Below, in pieces: positions 29,314 to 39,662 of a stretch of 64,000 nucleotides of DNA. Both the position numbers and the translations under genes were made by a program. Position 1 is the first letter of the stretch. The number at the start of each line of letters is the position of its first letter. The notes below the pieces were generated by a model. It did no database searches. It was not told the origin of the DNA and was given only the letters and a program-made list of their open reading frames with translations. Location: NCBI RefSeq assembly GCF_000724545.1, contig NZ_JHBV01000019.1:1-64000 (forward strand), read 5' to 3'. This DNA is from Aureispira sp. CCB-QB1 (GTDB lineage: Bacteria > Bacteroidota > Bacteroidia > Chitinophagales > Saprospiraceae).

Positions 29314-29621
29314 ATGTACGACAGTATGTTAATTAAAGATAAAATTGATGTTAATAATTTGTACTTTCGAAAGTTCCATTGATTTTAGATGAAACATTAT
29401 GAATTGGCACTTCACAAACTAGCTTTCTTAGTTGGTTTGCTATGCTTAGTAATTTGATTGTCAATAGTTTTATTTTGAGGGTTAAAATGTAATCTATTGG
29501 TAGTTAAGTTGATATGGCGTTTAGGTGAATTAACGGATGCATAAAAATTGATGTTTTTATGATCGAACTAAAAGTTAGAAAAGATGAGGGACTAAATTTA
29601 AAATTACTACAAAAACAAAAC

Positions 29622-30350
29622 ATGATTAGATTAAAAAAAGGGAGAATACTATTTTTCTGGAGTTTGCTACTTTGGGGAATTGGTGCCCAAACAGCTACGG
29701 CACAGGATGGTACGAATGTAGTGACATCTGATTTTGAGAGTTGGATTTCTGCAGGTATACGATTAAAAGTACACAAAAAATGGACTTTTGAGCTTAGCGA
29801 ACAAATTCGATTTAATAGAAACTCTACACAAGTAGATCAGTATTTTACTAATTTAGCAATTGGTTATGAGCCGTTTAAGTTTGTAGAATTTGGAGGAGCT
29901 TTTCGGTTTTCGCAATACAATGAAGGGGATGGGAGTTATAGCCCACATTACCGAATCAACGCAGATGTTACATTTAAGCACCAAATCAAGCGTTTTTCAT
30001 TTGATTATCGTTTGAGATATCAATTTAGAAATGAGTTGGGAGTGACGAGCATAGAAGGAGATTATTTGAAGCATGGTTTTAGATTAAGGGCAAAAGCAAA
30101 GTATAACATCAAGAAAATTCCTTTGGAGCCTAGTTTTGCTGTAGAAATGTTTAGTGAATACGAAAAATATACATTACCTGTCGTTGATAAACTTCGATTT
30201 ACAGCAGCATTAGCCTATGATTTTAAAAAGTATGGCAAGGTTAAATTGTTTTATAATTTGGAACAAGAGCTATTTACGGCTTATCCCAAAACAGTGGGAA
30301 TTATAGGGTTAGGTTATGTTTATACTATTAAAATTAAAAAGAAGAAATAA
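29622..30350 (+). CDS. DUF2490 outer membrane protein
   Basis: From the ATG at 29622 the protein has 242 residues. An in-frame ATG at 29559 would add 21 charged residues before the signal peptide. The signal peptide ends TATAQD near residue 28. The mature part is a beta-barrel-like DUF2490 domain with repeated amphipathic strands (KKWTFELSEQIRFNRNSTQ, FEFGGAFRFSQYNEG-like, KRFSFDYRLRYQFRNELG) and an aromatic-rich end. The CotH gene starts 1 nt after its stop. This pairing of DUF2490 with CotH recurs in Bacteroidota and suggests a joint surface function. Confidence 0.8.
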   Translation: MIRLKKGRILFFWSLLLWGIGAQTATAQDGTNVVTSDFESWISAGIRLKVHKKWTFELSEQIRFNRNSTQVDQYFTNLAIGYEPFKFVEFGGAFRFSQYNEGDGSYSPHYRINADVTFKHQIKRFSFDYRLRYQFRNELGVTSIEGDYLKHGFRLRAKAKYNIKKIPLEPSFAVEMFSEYEKYTLPVVDKLRFTAALAYDFKKYGKVKLFYNLEQELFTAYPKTVGIIGLGYVYTIKIKKKK

Positions 30351-30351
30351 G

Positions 30352-31794
30352 ATGAAAAATAAATTTCAAGTATTGGTAATAATCGTAGGTTGTAGCTTGC
30401 TTTTTTCATCTTGCTACAAAGAAACATTTGTAGTGTCAGGAACAGGATTGGCAGATTGGACGGCAACAACGCATTCATCATCAGCTACTCCCGATTATGC
30501 TACGGTATTCAATCAAAACCAAGTTAATCGAGTGGATATAGTTATTGACGCACGTTATTGGACAATTATGGAGAACAATTTAAATGACATTTATGGCGGC
30601 AGCAGTACAAGCAGTGGAAATACTGGTGGAAGACCTGGTGGCGGTGGTCCTGGTGGCGGTCAAGGAGGAAACACAGGTGGAACGACTATTGGAGGAGGCG
30701 GAAATTTCTCTGAACAAACTCCTACATACGTGCCTTGCAATTGGTTTTTTAATGGCAAGCAGTGGTATAATGTTGGAATTCGTTACAAAGGAAATTCTAG
30801 TTTGGCTTCAGCCTATCAAGCAGGAAATGGAAAACTCCCATTTAGAATTAAGTTTGATTATTATGAAGATGAGTACCCAGAAATAACAGGACAAACTTTT
30901 TATGGATTTTCAGATCTTTCTTTGAGTAGTAATTATGATGATCAGTCTTTTATGAGGGAAAAAGTTGCTGCTGATTTGTTTAGAGAGTTTGGTGTTGCAG
31001 CTCCTCAAACGGCTTTTTATGAATTGTATATTGATTATGGAGAAGGACCTGTTTACTTTGGTTTGTATACTTTTGTAGAAGTTGTTTTTGATGCTATGTT
31101 GGCTAGCCAGTTTGGTAGTAATGCAGGAAATTGTTACAAACCTGATGGAGATGGTGCTGCTTGGTCTACTACTAATTTTAATATAACTGATTTTGAGAAA
31201 AAGACCAATGAGGCGACTGGAGATTGGTCTGATATCTGGTCGGTGTATAATGCCCTACACGCTTCTACCCGTAATACTAACACCACACAATATCAAGCTG
31301 ATTTAGAAGCTGTCTTCGATGTAAATATGTTTCTGAAGTACTTGGCTGTCAATACAACCATTCAAAATTGGGATACTTATGGTAGAATGACGCACAATTA
31401 CTACTTGTATAACAACCCTTCAAATGGCTTGATAACATGGATTCCTTGGGATAATAACGAAGCATTTCAAGAAGGTAAAATGGGAGGTTCTTTGGCTTTT
31501 GAATTAAACGATGCCTCCTTGGAAAGTTGGCCGTTGATATCCTATCTAATGAATCAACCGAAGTATAGAGCAATTTATGATGGATATATTGATAATTTTA
31601 TTAACAGCACTTTTGAGCCAACAAAGATGCAAAATCAATATAATGCCATGAAGATTTTAATTGAAAGCTCTGTTAATAAGGAGATTAATGGATATACTTA
31701 CTTGACAGGAAGTAGTAGTTTTGGTAATGCTGTTACGACTATTATTGATCATACTTCGACAAGGTATAATGCTGCTAATGACTATTTAAATTAG
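30352..31794 (+). CDS. CotH kinase family lipoprotein
   Basis: The 480-residue product starts at the ATG at 30352 and has a lipoprotein signal peptide (Cys21 in FSSC). After about 60 residues comes a Gly-rich insert (about 83-120, GGRPGGGGPGGGQGG), then the CotH domain (about 130-420), with NVGIRYKGNSSLASAY, YGFSDLSLSSNYDDQSFMRE, YFGLYTFVEVV and the active-site-like WIPWDNNEAF. CotH proteins are atypical kinases; the best known phosphorylates spore coat proteins in Bacillus, while substrates in Bacteroidota are unknown. It forms an operon with the DUF2490 gene. Two hairpins follow its stop. Confidence 0.9.
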   Translation: MKNKFQVLVIIVGCSLLFSSCYKETFVVSGTGLADWTATTHSSSATPDYATVFNQNQVNRVDIVIDARYWTIMENNLNDIYGGSSTSSGNTGGRPGGGGPGGGQGGNTGGTTIGGGGNFSEQTPTYVPCNWFFNGKQWYNVGIRYKGNSSLASAYQAGNGKLPFRIKFDYYEDEYPEITGQTFYGFSDLSLSSNYDDQSFMREKVAADLFREFGVAAPQTAFYELYIDYGEGPVYFGLYTFVEVVFDAMLASQFGSNAGNCYKPDGDGAAWSTTNFNITDFEKKTNEATGDWSDIWSVYNALHASTRNTNTTQYQADLEAVFDVNMFLKYLAVNTTIQNWDTYGRMTHNYYLYNNPSNGLITWIPWDNNEAFQEGKMGGSLAFELNDASLESWPLISYLMNQPKYRAIYDGYIDNFINSTFEPTKMQNQYNAMKILIESSVNKEINGYTYLTGSSSFGNAVTTIIDHTSTRYNAANDYLN

Positions 31795-31858
31795 TATTAA
31801 AAATTTTTATAAATATAATAAAATAAATTTTTCTTTGTTTAAAAAAAAGGTTTTAGAA

Positions 31859-31952
31859 GGGCTATAATTTTTTTTTTATAGCTCTCGAAAAAAAAAATAT
31901 AAAATACAAGATGTTCTCAAGTTACGGCCATGAGTGCATCTTGTATCTTTTT
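31859..31952 (+). terminator. two successive hairpins after the CotH gene
   Basis: The first is GGGCTATA/TATAGCTC (31859-31866 and 31877-31884) around a T-run. The second is ATACAAGATG/CATCTTGTAT (31904-31913 and 31937-31946) with an inner CTCA/TGAG stem and a CTTTTT tail. The rest of the gap to 32252 is A+T-rich without a supported gene. Confidence 0.7.
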
Positions 31953-32252
31953 CTATGGTATTTTAATGATTGATAGGTGTAATGTGTTGTTACTTAAAGG
32001 TATTGGTTCTTTTATTTTAAATTTTTATTTTGTACTTTTATCAACGATAAATAAAAAAATAAAATAATTTATCAATTTTCCCCTCAAATAATAATATTTG
32101 ATATTTGTCAAAGGGTTTAATAAAAAGTATTCAAAGTGAGTGCTTTTGTTTTACGTGTTAGTTTTGTTTTGAGAAAAAACAAAATAAGATGACAGAAATT
32201 CAATTCAATATTATTTGAGAAAATAACTTTTTACAACCAATACACCTCACTT

Positions 32253-35200
32253 ATGAATCATCTTTACACCCTCAAGGGGTTAATGGCTATTGCCATTATC
32301 CTCCTTTGCTTTTGTGCACCTATACAAGCATCACACATACCTGGAGCAAATATTACCTACACTTGTAATCCTGCCAATCCGCTAGAATACACATTCACTT
32401 TAACCGTTTTTAGACGCTGCCCTGGGACACACCCAACGACCATGCCTGCATCTTATTTTACTTTGACGAATGACTGTGGTTTGGTAAATCCCACCATACC
32501 TGTTTTTAATCAAGTAGGCACGGAGATAGACGTTAACCAATTGTGTAATAGTGCTACTTCCAACTGTAGTGGAGGAACGCAACCTGGAATTTGGAAATAC
32601 ACCTATGAAGCAACAATTATATTACCTGCAAATTGCAACGGTTGGCACTTGGAATATAGTTTGTGCTGTCGAGATGCTTCTAGCAATCTGAATGGTGGAT
32701 CAGGAAATACGATGGTGACAACCACGACACTGAATACATCGTATTCTCCCTGTAATAATTCTCCTGTTGTTACGGCTCCACCAATTCCTTATGCTTGTAC
32801 CAATACCAATTTTAATTATTGCTTGACAACTTATGACCAAGAAGGAGATAGTATGTCTTTTTCTTTGGTTGCACCTTTAAATTTAGGTCAGGCGCCAATT
32901 ACTCATCAAGCTGGATTTTCAATTACACAACCTTTAAACAACTTTACACTAGACCCTCAAACGGGTTGTCTATCTTTAAATCATCCCAATGTTGGCAACT
33001 ATGTTGTTGCTATTTTGATTAGGGAATGGGACTCCAATGGTAACATACTCACTGAAATTATTCATGATTTTCAAATTATGGTTATCAACTGTACAAATAC
33101 ACCACCTAATAATCCTGTAGGAGGAATTAGTAATTTTAGTGGCACAGGAACACAAACAGGTCCCAATACAATTGCAGCTTGTTTTGGTGATCAAGTCTGC
33201 TTTGATGTTGTTTTTGCGGATGTCGATGCAACCGATGTATTGACGATTACAACAGATGGAACCACATTGTTACCTGGAGCAACATTTACACAAACAGGCA
33301 TAAATCCCGTTACAGGAACTTTTTGTTGGACGTCTCAACCTGGCTATTTGAACGATGTCATCACGTTTACAGTACAAGATGACGGCTGCCCTGTTCTGGG
33401 AACATCTGGTTTCGCTGTCGATTTTGATATTACAACAGGGGTCTATGCTGGTCCTGATGTTACAATATGTGGGACACAAACAACGCAATTGCAAGCTTTC
33501 GGTGCCACCTCTTATACGTGGTCTCCTGCCGCAGGACTGAGTTGTACCAATTGCCCTAATCCGATTGCTAGTCCATCCTCCACCACTACATATACTGTTA
33601 CAGGAAATTTAGTAGGAGTGTGTACGAATGTTTCTACGGTAACAGTAAATGTAGTTCCTGATTTTCCTCTAACATTGACACCAAGTTCAGCAACAATCTG
33701 TGCCAATGAATTGGTACAACTAAATGCTAGTGGTCCTGCTGCTAGAGGTCCGTTTACCTACAACTGGACACCAGCTTCGAGCTTAAATGACCCAGCTATA
33801 GGAAATCCCATCGCAAACCCTATCGTAACAACGAATTATACGGTAGATGTAACTTCTGCAAATGGATGTGTAATGACAGGAAATATTCCCATAACGGTTT
33901 CGGGAGTAGGGCCAACAGTAAATATATCACCCGTAGACACAACTATTTGTCCTGGGACATCGGCACAGCTTAACTCTACCGCAGTTATATACCCGTTGAC
34001 TTGTGGCATTAGTTCGGGGTGTACGGGAACAACAACGCAGCCAATAGTAGGAACAGGAACCTCTGGGACAACAACGTATTCTCCTTTTTATGGATCAACA
34101 TCGACAACATCCAATTATACCAAACGAATCCAATATATTTATACTGCTGCGGAGTTAAATGCGATGGGGTATTATGGAGGAACCATACGAGAATTGGCTT
34201 TGTTTGTAACAACATCAACATCATATAATTATGATGATGTTGAGATTTGGATGGGATGTACAAGTCAAGATGAATTTACGAATACTAATTTTGCAAGTAC
34301 AGCAAGCATGACCCAAGTGTTTGGTCCCACCAATAATATAAATTTAGCCAATAACAACTGGCACAACTTTAATATAACCGATTGGGATTGGGACGGAACT
34401 TCTAATCTAATCATTCAGTTCTGTTCTAGAGAGACAGGGGCGAATGGCTCTGAGTCTGTTCGTTATTCTAGTACCTCTCCAGCTTATCGTTGTATACAAT
34501 ATGCGACCACTTCCACCACAATTAATGCTTGTACCAATGCAACAGGGTCAAGATATACAAATAGAGCAGACATGCGCTTTACGATGTGTCAACAAGCAGC
34601 TACAGCACCTGTTTATAGTTGGTCGCCTGTCGCAAGCCTATCTGATCCAACGATTGCCAACCCAATTGCAACACCAACAGATACGACAACTTATTTGTTA
34701 AATGTAACAGATGGTGTGTCAGGGTGTACTGGTTCTGCTATCGCAACGATAAATGTTTTAGATTTACAGTTGGCAATGAATCCTACGGGACCTATTAATA
34801 TGTGTGCAGGAGATCCTGCGGTGAACTTAAATGCTCAGTTATACGAAAATGGTGCTGTTGTTCCTCTTGGAGCAGCACAAGCTTATACAGAAGCTACTTC
34901 CGCTACTTTGCCAATGTGTTCTAATGTTACAGGGGGCGATCATACTGTAACATTTAATTCAGGAGTGCCGGATGCTTCAGGAAATGTTACGCTTACCTTA
35001 TGTGTGGTTGGAGATTTTGGATCTTCTAGTGAAAGTTTTACAGTATATGGGGAAGGAGGTGTCAATTTAGGAACGTACAATGAAGTGACCGCAGGAGTAG
35101 CTTATAATGATTGTGGAACAACACCTTTGTGTAATACGATAACCATTACACAAGCACAATGGAACTTGTGGAATGTAGATGGGCAAGTTATTTTTACTAT

Positions 35201-36857
35201 TGATGTTAATAATAATGTTAATAATTTCTGCTCAGTTGGCGGCGGAACATCGAATTCTTCTTGTATTACTAGTGCTGATGTTGCCTATACTGGTGTTATC
35301 GGAACAAGTTATATTTGGTCACCAACTCTAGGATTGAGTAATGCAAACATTCAAAATCCAACTGTTGCGCCATCAACAACAACAACTTATACCGTTACTT
35401 CTGTATTTGGTTCTTGTACGCTGACAGAAACAGTAGATGTTATCGTAGGAACACCCTCTACCACTCCTACTTTGTCACCTATCGTAGGAACACAGTGTCC
35501 TAATACAACAATGACACTTAATGCTGGAGGAGGAGTTGCAGGAGTTGGTTCTGCCATTCATTGGTATACTGGACCGAATGGGACGGGAACATGGCTAGGC
35601 ACAGGAAGTGTTTATTCTTTTGTCCCTACTAATGGTCAGACCATATATATTCGCCGAGAGGGAGCTTGTAATATTACAACGGATGATTTTCAGACGATCA
35701 ATTTAAAAGATTATGTCTATGGAGTAAATGCTATTTCAACAACTAATTATTGTACTGATGACAATGGTTGGCATCATTTCTATGATAACGACGAAATACT
35801 ATTATCTATACAAGGAGATTTGACTGGTGCGCCTGCTGGATTTCCTGAGATTACAATATGGGACAATGGTACTTGGTATCAACAATCGCAAGGACCATTT
35901 ACAGCTCCTTCTTGTGCTGCAAGCAACTTAACACCAGGAGAGGAATATTTTGAAATGGAGCGTAGTTGGAATGTTAATTTTGGAGGTGGAACACTAAACC
36001 CACCTTACAACGTACGTTTCTATTATGAAGCGTCTGAAAGGGCTGCGGTAGAGAATGCAGCAGCAAACTGGATGGCAACTTATCCTGCCTGTGGGTATTC
36101 TTACAAATATGCCAATCCTTTAGGGGCTTATTGGTTTAAGAATGTTGGCTCTAATTATACTGCTCCAGATTATGATGGACTTCATTTGACAGGGGTAGGA
36201 GGAGTGACTCCGAATGGAATTAATTATGGTCAATTTAATGGCGTTAATAGTTTTTCTGGTGGAACGCTAGGAATTACGCTTGTGCCTAATATTTTATTGC
36301 CTGTGCAGTGGTTGTATTTTGATGGAGAAACAGACGGCAAAGTCAATCATTTGCGTTGGGCAACAGAAGCAGAACAAAACTCAGAACGTTTTAATGTACA
36401 ACGGAGTAAGGATGGAGTAACTTTTGAAACAATAGGAAGTGTCGCTGCACAAGGCAACTCAACAACAACAACTTATTATACATTTGATGACGAACATCCT
36501 TTTGAAGGGGCGAATTACTATCGCTTAGAATTGCTAGAAACGAGTGGAGAAGCTAATTTGTCCAATACTATTTTATTAGTCATTGCTCCAGATAATTTGG
36601 GCTATAGTTTTTATCCCAATCCAACCGATAAACTTGTTTATTATCAATACGAAGCAACTAAAAAAGAAGCTTTACGAATAGAAGTATTGGATGTATTAGG
36701 GAAACAAGTATCGACTAAAAATGTATCGAGTGTCGTAGGCATGAATCGTATCCCTGTTGACTTGTCCGCTTATCCAAATGGAACTTATATGGTGCGTGTA
36801 CATCATGAAGGGACAGCGCAGGTACATACTTCAAAAATTATTAAAAACAAAGAGTAA
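32253..36857 (+). CDS. giant secreted adhesin-like protein with PKD/Ig-like repeats and T9SS sorting domain
   Basis: The 1534-residue protein has a signal peptide ending near residue 26 (IQASH). An N-terminal cysteine-rich domain (HIPGANITYTCNPANPLEY, TVFRRCPGTHPT, LEYSLCCRDASSNLNG) is like that of Bacteroidota gliding or adhesin proteins. At least four Ig/PKD-like units follow, recognisable by SYTWSPAAGLSCTNCPNPIA, YNWTPASSLNDPAIGNPIA, YSWSPVASLSDPTIANPIA and YIWSPTLGLSNANIQNPTV, each followed by TTTYTV-like strands. The third and fourth are interrupted by inserted beta domains. The C-terminal T9SS domain begins YSFYPNPTDK. It probably acts at the surface in adhesion or motility. Confidence 0.85.
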   Translation: MNHLYTLKGLMAIAIILLCFCAPIQASHIPGANITYTCNPANPLEYTFTLTVFRRCPGTHPTTMPASYFTLTNDCGLVNPTIPVFNQVGTEIDVNQLCNSATSNCSGGTQPGIWKYTYEATIILPANCNGWHLEYSLCCRDASSNLNGGSGNTMVTTTTLNTSYSPCNNSPVVTAPPIPYACTNTNFNYCLTTYDQEGDSMSFSLVAPLNLGQAPITHQAGFSITQPLNNFTLDPQTGCLSLNHPNVGNYVVAILIREWDSNGNILTEIIHDFQIMVINCTNTPPNNPVGGISNFSGTGTQTGPNTIAACFGDQVCFDVVFADVDATDVLTITTDGTTLLPGATFTQTGINPVTGTFCWTSQPGYLNDVITFTVQDDGCPVLGTSGFAVDFDITTGVYAGPDVTICGTQTTQLQAFGATSYTWSPAAGLSCTNCPNPIASPSSTTTYTVTGNLVGVCTNVSTVTVNVVPDFPLTLTPSSATICANELVQLNASGPAARGPFTYNWTPASSLNDPAIGNPIANPIVTTNYTVDVTSANGCVMTGNIPITVSGVGPTVNISPVDTTICPGTSAQLNSTAVIYPLTCGISSGCTGTTTQPIVGTGTSGTTTYSPFYGSTSTTSNYTKRIQYIYTAAELNAMGYYGGTIRELALFVTTSTSYNYDDVEIWMGCTSQDEFTNTNFASTASMTQVFGPTNNINLANNNWHNFNITDWDWDGTSNLIIQFCSRETGANGSESVRYSSTSPAYRCIQYATTSTTINACTNATGSRYTNRADMRFTMCQQAATAPVYSWSPVASLSDPTIANPIATPTDTTTYLLNVTDGVSGCTGSAIATINVLDLQLAMNPTGPINMCAGDPAVNLNAQLYENGAVVPLGAAQAYTEATSATLPMCSNVTGGDHTVTFNSGVPDASGNVTLTLCVVGDFGSSSESFTVYGEGGVNLGTYNEVTAGVAYNDCGTTPLCNTITITQAQWNLWNVDGQVIFTIDVNNNVNNFCSVGGGTSNSSCITSADVAYTGVIGTSYIWSPTLGLSNANIQNPTVAPSTTTTYTVTSVFGSCTLTETVDVIVGTPSTTPTLSPIVGTQCPNTTMTLNAGGGVAGVGSAIHWYTGPNGTGTWLGTGSVYSFVPTNGQTIYIRREGACNITTDDFQTINLKDYVYGVNAISTTNYCTDDNGWHHFYDNDEILLSIQGDLTGAPAGFPEITIWDNGTWYQQSQGPFTAPSCAASNLTPGEEYFEMERSWNVNFGGGTLNPPYNVRFYYEASERAAVENAAANWMATYPACGYSYKYANPLGAYWFKNVGSNYTAPDYDGLHLTGVGGVTPNGINYGQFNGVNSFSGGTLGITLVPNILLPVQWLYFDGETDGKVNHLRWATEAEQNSERFNVQRSKDGVTFETIGSVAAQGNSTTTTYYTFDDEHPFEGANYYRLELLETSGEANLSNTILLVIAPDNLGYSFYPNPTDKLVYYQYEATKKEALRIEVLDVLGKQVSTKNVSSVVGMNRIPVDLSAYPNGTYMVRVHHEGTAQVHTSKIIKNKE

Positions 36858-36922
36858 ACAAGAGCTTGTTGCTAGGATTTGGTAGATTGCAAAATAGCAA
36901 ATGCTTATACTCTAAATATGAC

Positions 36923-36951
36923 AAAGGCAAGGCGTTAATGCTTTGCCTTTT
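36923..36951. terminator. bidirectional terminator between convergent genes
   Basis: AAAGGCAA (36923-36930) pairs with TTGCCTTT (36943-36950), extended by GC/GC after a mismatch, and is followed by T residues. Confidence 0.7.
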
Positions 36952-36955
36952 GTTA

Positions 36956-37525
36956 TTAGGTAGGGGCATTGGCTTTTTCTTCGAGGTCTTTTTTCAAACC
37001 TTCTGGTAGTCCTTGAACATCACTCAAAGAAAAACCAATTTCGTCCGAGTTTTCATTGGGAATGATACTCAATTTGGAATTGGTTTCTAAAACTATGGCA
37101 TAAATTTGTTGAATGGATTTTAACCCCTTTTGGCGGATTGCTGCGTATATTTCTGGTTTTAGGATGCGTTCTTTTTTCATATTTTCATCTATAAATTTTC
37201 CTTCAAAGAGTAGTAATTGAGGCGTGGACTTAACAACTTCTCTCAACTGGTCTGAAGAGAACATCATTTTGGTCAAGATGTATTGAAGAATTAATAAAAT
37301 AAGAACAGCAAGTCCTCCTTCTGTTACCGAAATATCTTTGAGAATAATCGTAGAGGCAACAATTGAACCAATCGACACGGTTACTACCCAATCAAAATTA
37401 TTTAACTCAGAAGTAGAACGCTTGCCAAGTAGCCGAATATAAATGATAATTAAGGCGTATATAATTGCCGATGAAATGAGTATTCTTAGAATATCGACTG
37501 GTTGAGTACTAAAAATAGTTTCCAT
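36956..37525 (-). CDS. YetF/DUF421 family membrane protein
   Basis: From the ATG at 37525 the protein has 189 residues. A longer frame to 37624 overlaps the next gene upstream and precedes the natural start METIFSTQPVDIL. There are three transmembrane helices (about residues 10-30, 40-60 and 65-85) with the family motif LLGKRSTSELNNFDWVVTVS. A cytoplasmic YetF-like domain follows, with TPQLLLFEGKFIDENMKKER and IYAAIRQKGLKSIQQIYAIV. The function of the family is poorly known; in Bacillus it is linked to stress and spore membranes. It lies 55 nt after the FAD enzyme gene on the same strand. Confidence 0.88.
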   Translation of the reverse strand: METIFSTQPVDILRILISSAIIYALIIIYIRLLGKRSTSELNNFDWVVTVSIGSIVASTIILKDISVTEGGLAVLILLILQYILTKMMFSSDQLREVVKSTPQLLLFEGKFIDENMKKERILKPEIYAAIRQKGLKSIQQIYAIVLETNSKLSIIPNENSDEIGFSLSDVQGLPEGLKKDLEEKANAPT

Positions 37526-37580
37526 AATATGGGTGATTTTTGATTTTGTAGATATTGAAAAGAGTAAAATGATTAAAGAA

Positions 37581-39296
37581 TTATAAAACGGCTTTGGATG
37601 CCCATTGATGGGAGCGTTCCCCAAAGCATTCTAATATGGCATCAACTCCAAGTACTGTGCCTTTGCACAATCTTCCCAAAACAGCGATAGGAAGTTGTTG
37701 ACTGTTTTGTTGGGACAGGGCATAAGAATAACGATCTGTTATTAATCCAAGCTGATCATGTATTGGAGCGATCAACTCATCCTTTAGTAAGTGTCGAATA
37801 ATAGGCGTAGAAACCTTTAATAGTTGTGGTGAGTCTAAGACGGTATCAATCATAACAGTTGCTTCTATTGATTGGTGATTGGATGATATTTGCCACCCTG
37901 TTTTAGATAAATTTATGCTAGGATTATGTACAAAGTCCAGATTCAAAAGCCCCTTATCCACTAAGGCAACGAGTTGTTGAATGCTATCAACAGGTGGTCC
38001 ATAGGCATAGCGTTTCATGCGCTCGTCCAAAGTAATAATAGCTTGAGCAACCTCATTGGATAAATTGTGAAACGATAATTTTTTATAGAATGTTGGCTGA
38101 CAGTGTCTCCAAACTTGCCCAATACAATAATCCAAGCTTATGGGAGCATTTCCTAAAGCCATTTCTATGTAATGCTGCATACTAATTACTGCTGCTTGAT
38201 GCTTAGGGATGATCAACTCGTGTTGATAATCTAAATTGCCTAACCATAGTACAACTTGATTTTTAATGCTTTCAATACTTAATTGATGCGCTACAGATGA
38301 ACTTAGCCTGCTAAAAATAGAAGCGGCAAGAGGAGCAAATGCTTGTATTAAAAAAAGATTATTTTCAATATTAGGCGCATGAGAGGACGAGGCTACATCC
38401 AATTCACGACTTAGATATTGGAGTTCTTCTATTGTAGGCTTAAACCAATTATCAATTTCTTGATTTAAAGGCTTAGGAGCCATTGGAAGACCATCTAAAG
38501 AAAAGGGCACAAACTGTTTTGGAATATGTTTATTGCCTTCAAAATACACGGATTGATTCGTCTCATTTTTGACAAAGCGTCCGCCGAGCCCCTCTAAAAT
38601 CCCCCTTACAACATCCATCATGGCTAAACCAAAGCCTCGCAATGCAATGGTACTATGCGTTGTAATAATAGAGTGATTTAAAAATTGTCGAATAGGGTAG
38701 CATTCTTTAAAAAGAGCAATAGAAGGTGTCTTGGTAGCAAAGCTTTGCCATTTTTCTATTTGCTGGTCCCAATCCGTTGGTTGATGCCCAATGGTCAATA
38801 AAATTTCATCCGAAGTATAAATACGACCATCTTCAGTTTTTAGGCTTGTAGCAGTCCCTTTTTTTATAACTTGTTGTACTTTTTTGGGGATGATTGACAA
38901 ATGCCCTTCTTTTTGTAATGGTCCTGCTATTGACCAAAAGCGTTCTTGTAGATAGCGTCCCAATTTGGAACGAGGAGGGTAATAATCGGGTGATTGGGCA
39001 GGAGTAGCTGTATTATAATTAGTCCACTCGTGATATGATGGGAATGTAGGAATGTACTGCTGATCTAATGTAATGGCTTGACGTGCTTCAATTTCAAGGA
39101 ATCGTTCAGAAATATTTAGCCAATTACTGTCTGGCTGTTCTTGTGCATAAATAGGACCACAGCCAAGGTGCTCTGTGGCTTCAAAAAGCAATGTTTTAAT
39201 AAGATATTTGGAACAATTTTGAGTATAAAGACACTCTAGGGCAGATAAGCCTCTCGGTCCTGCCCCTACAATAGCAATATGTTTAGTTGGTTTCAT
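37581..39296 (-). CDS. FAD/NAD(P)-binding protein (FAD_NAD_binding_9 type)
   Basis: The 571-residue cytoplasmic protein starts with a Rossmann dinucleotide-binding motif, IAIVGAGPRGLSALE (residues 8-22), followed by LLFEATEHLGCGPIYA, WLNISERFLE and a second nucleotide-binding region around EILLTIGHQPTDW. This matches the HI0933/Lys-N-hydroxylase-like family annotated as FAD-NAD(P)-binding proteins, whose reactions are mostly unknown. The pattern GRFVKNETNQSVYFEG and an all-helical second half are as usual. The YetF-like gene follows after 55 nt. Confidence 0.85.
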   Translation of the reverse strand: MKPTKHIAIVGAGPRGLSALECLYTQNCSKYLIKTLLFEATEHLGCGPIYAQEQPDSNWLNISERFLEIEARQAITLDQQYIPTFPSYHEWTNYNTATPAQSPDYYPPRSKLGRYLQERFWSIAGPLQKEGHLSIIPKKVQQVIKKGTATSLKTEDGRIYTSDEILLTIGHQPTDWDQQIEKWQSFATKTPSIALFKECYPIRQFLNHSIITTHSTIALRGFGLAMMDVVRGILEGLGGRFVKNETNQSVYFEGNKHIPKQFVPFSLDGLPMAPKPLNQEIDNWFKPTIEELQYLSRELDVASSSHAPNIENNLFLIQAFAPLAASIFSRLSSSVAHQLSIESIKNQVVLWLGNLDYQHELIIPKHQAAVISMQHYIEMALGNAPISLDYCIGQVWRHCQPTFYKKLSFHNLSNEVAQAIITLDERMKRYAYGPPVDSIQQLVALVDKGLLNLDFVHNPSINLSKTGWQISSNHQSIEATVMIDTVLDSPQLLKVSTPIIRHLLKDELIAPIHDQLGLITDRYSYALSQQNSQQLPIAVLGRLCKGTVLGVDAILECFGERSHQWASKAVL

Positions 39297-39354
39297 AAAA
39301 ATGATTAAAATAATTGACTTTTATAAATCATTACTTCATGGAAAAATCGCATCA

Positions 39355-39662
39355 GTTTACCGTGTGAGGGCTTCGCCGTTGATTATCAATAGAGTATGAT
39401 TTTGTTGCTCAGCTTCTTAAGTGCTTGATAATCAATATTGTGTAAAGGTGCTTTTTGGTTTTTTACAAAAAAGCTAAAAAACTAAGCTTGCCGAGTGGGC
39501 TTGTGCTAGTAGCACAAAAGCCCAAGTTCATGACCAGAGGGAACTAGCCTTGCGCTCTCATGAGCGAACCGAGCATAGCGAGCTCACGACCGAAGGGAGT
39601 AACAAAGCGAATAATAATCCACGATCACGAAGTAGCAGCGCAGCTAGTTATTGAAGTAGAGT
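39355..39662. repeat. dispersed modular intergenic repeat, copy F (longest)
   Basis: This copy contains, in order, the 57-bp element (39379-39435), AAAAACTAAGCTTGCCGAGT, TGTGCTAGTAGCACAAAAGC, CTCATGAGCGAACCGAGCAT, AAGGGAGTAACAAAGCG and GAAGTAGCAGCGCAGCTAGT. Parts match copies A, C, D and E. The remainder of the gap up to 39926 has no gene I can support. Confidence 0.92.
39379..39435 (+). repeat. 57-bp element with palindromic ends, copy 2
   Basis: The ends are TTGATTATCAA (39379-39389) and TTGATAATCAA (39425-39435). The interior begins TAGAGTATGATTTTGTTGCT, like the copies at 46383 and 62858. Confidence 0.85.

Noticed and set aside
30584-30886. Plus-strand frame of 100 codons inside the CotH gene
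   Set aside because: It is an out-of-frame reading of the Gly-rich insert; the CotH frame has the clear family motifs.
32159-32166. TAGTTTTG as -7 box for the 1534-residue protein gene
   Set aside because: It matches TAnnTTTG, but there is no TTG at a proper distance upstream (the nearest TTTG is only 10 nt away), so it was not called.
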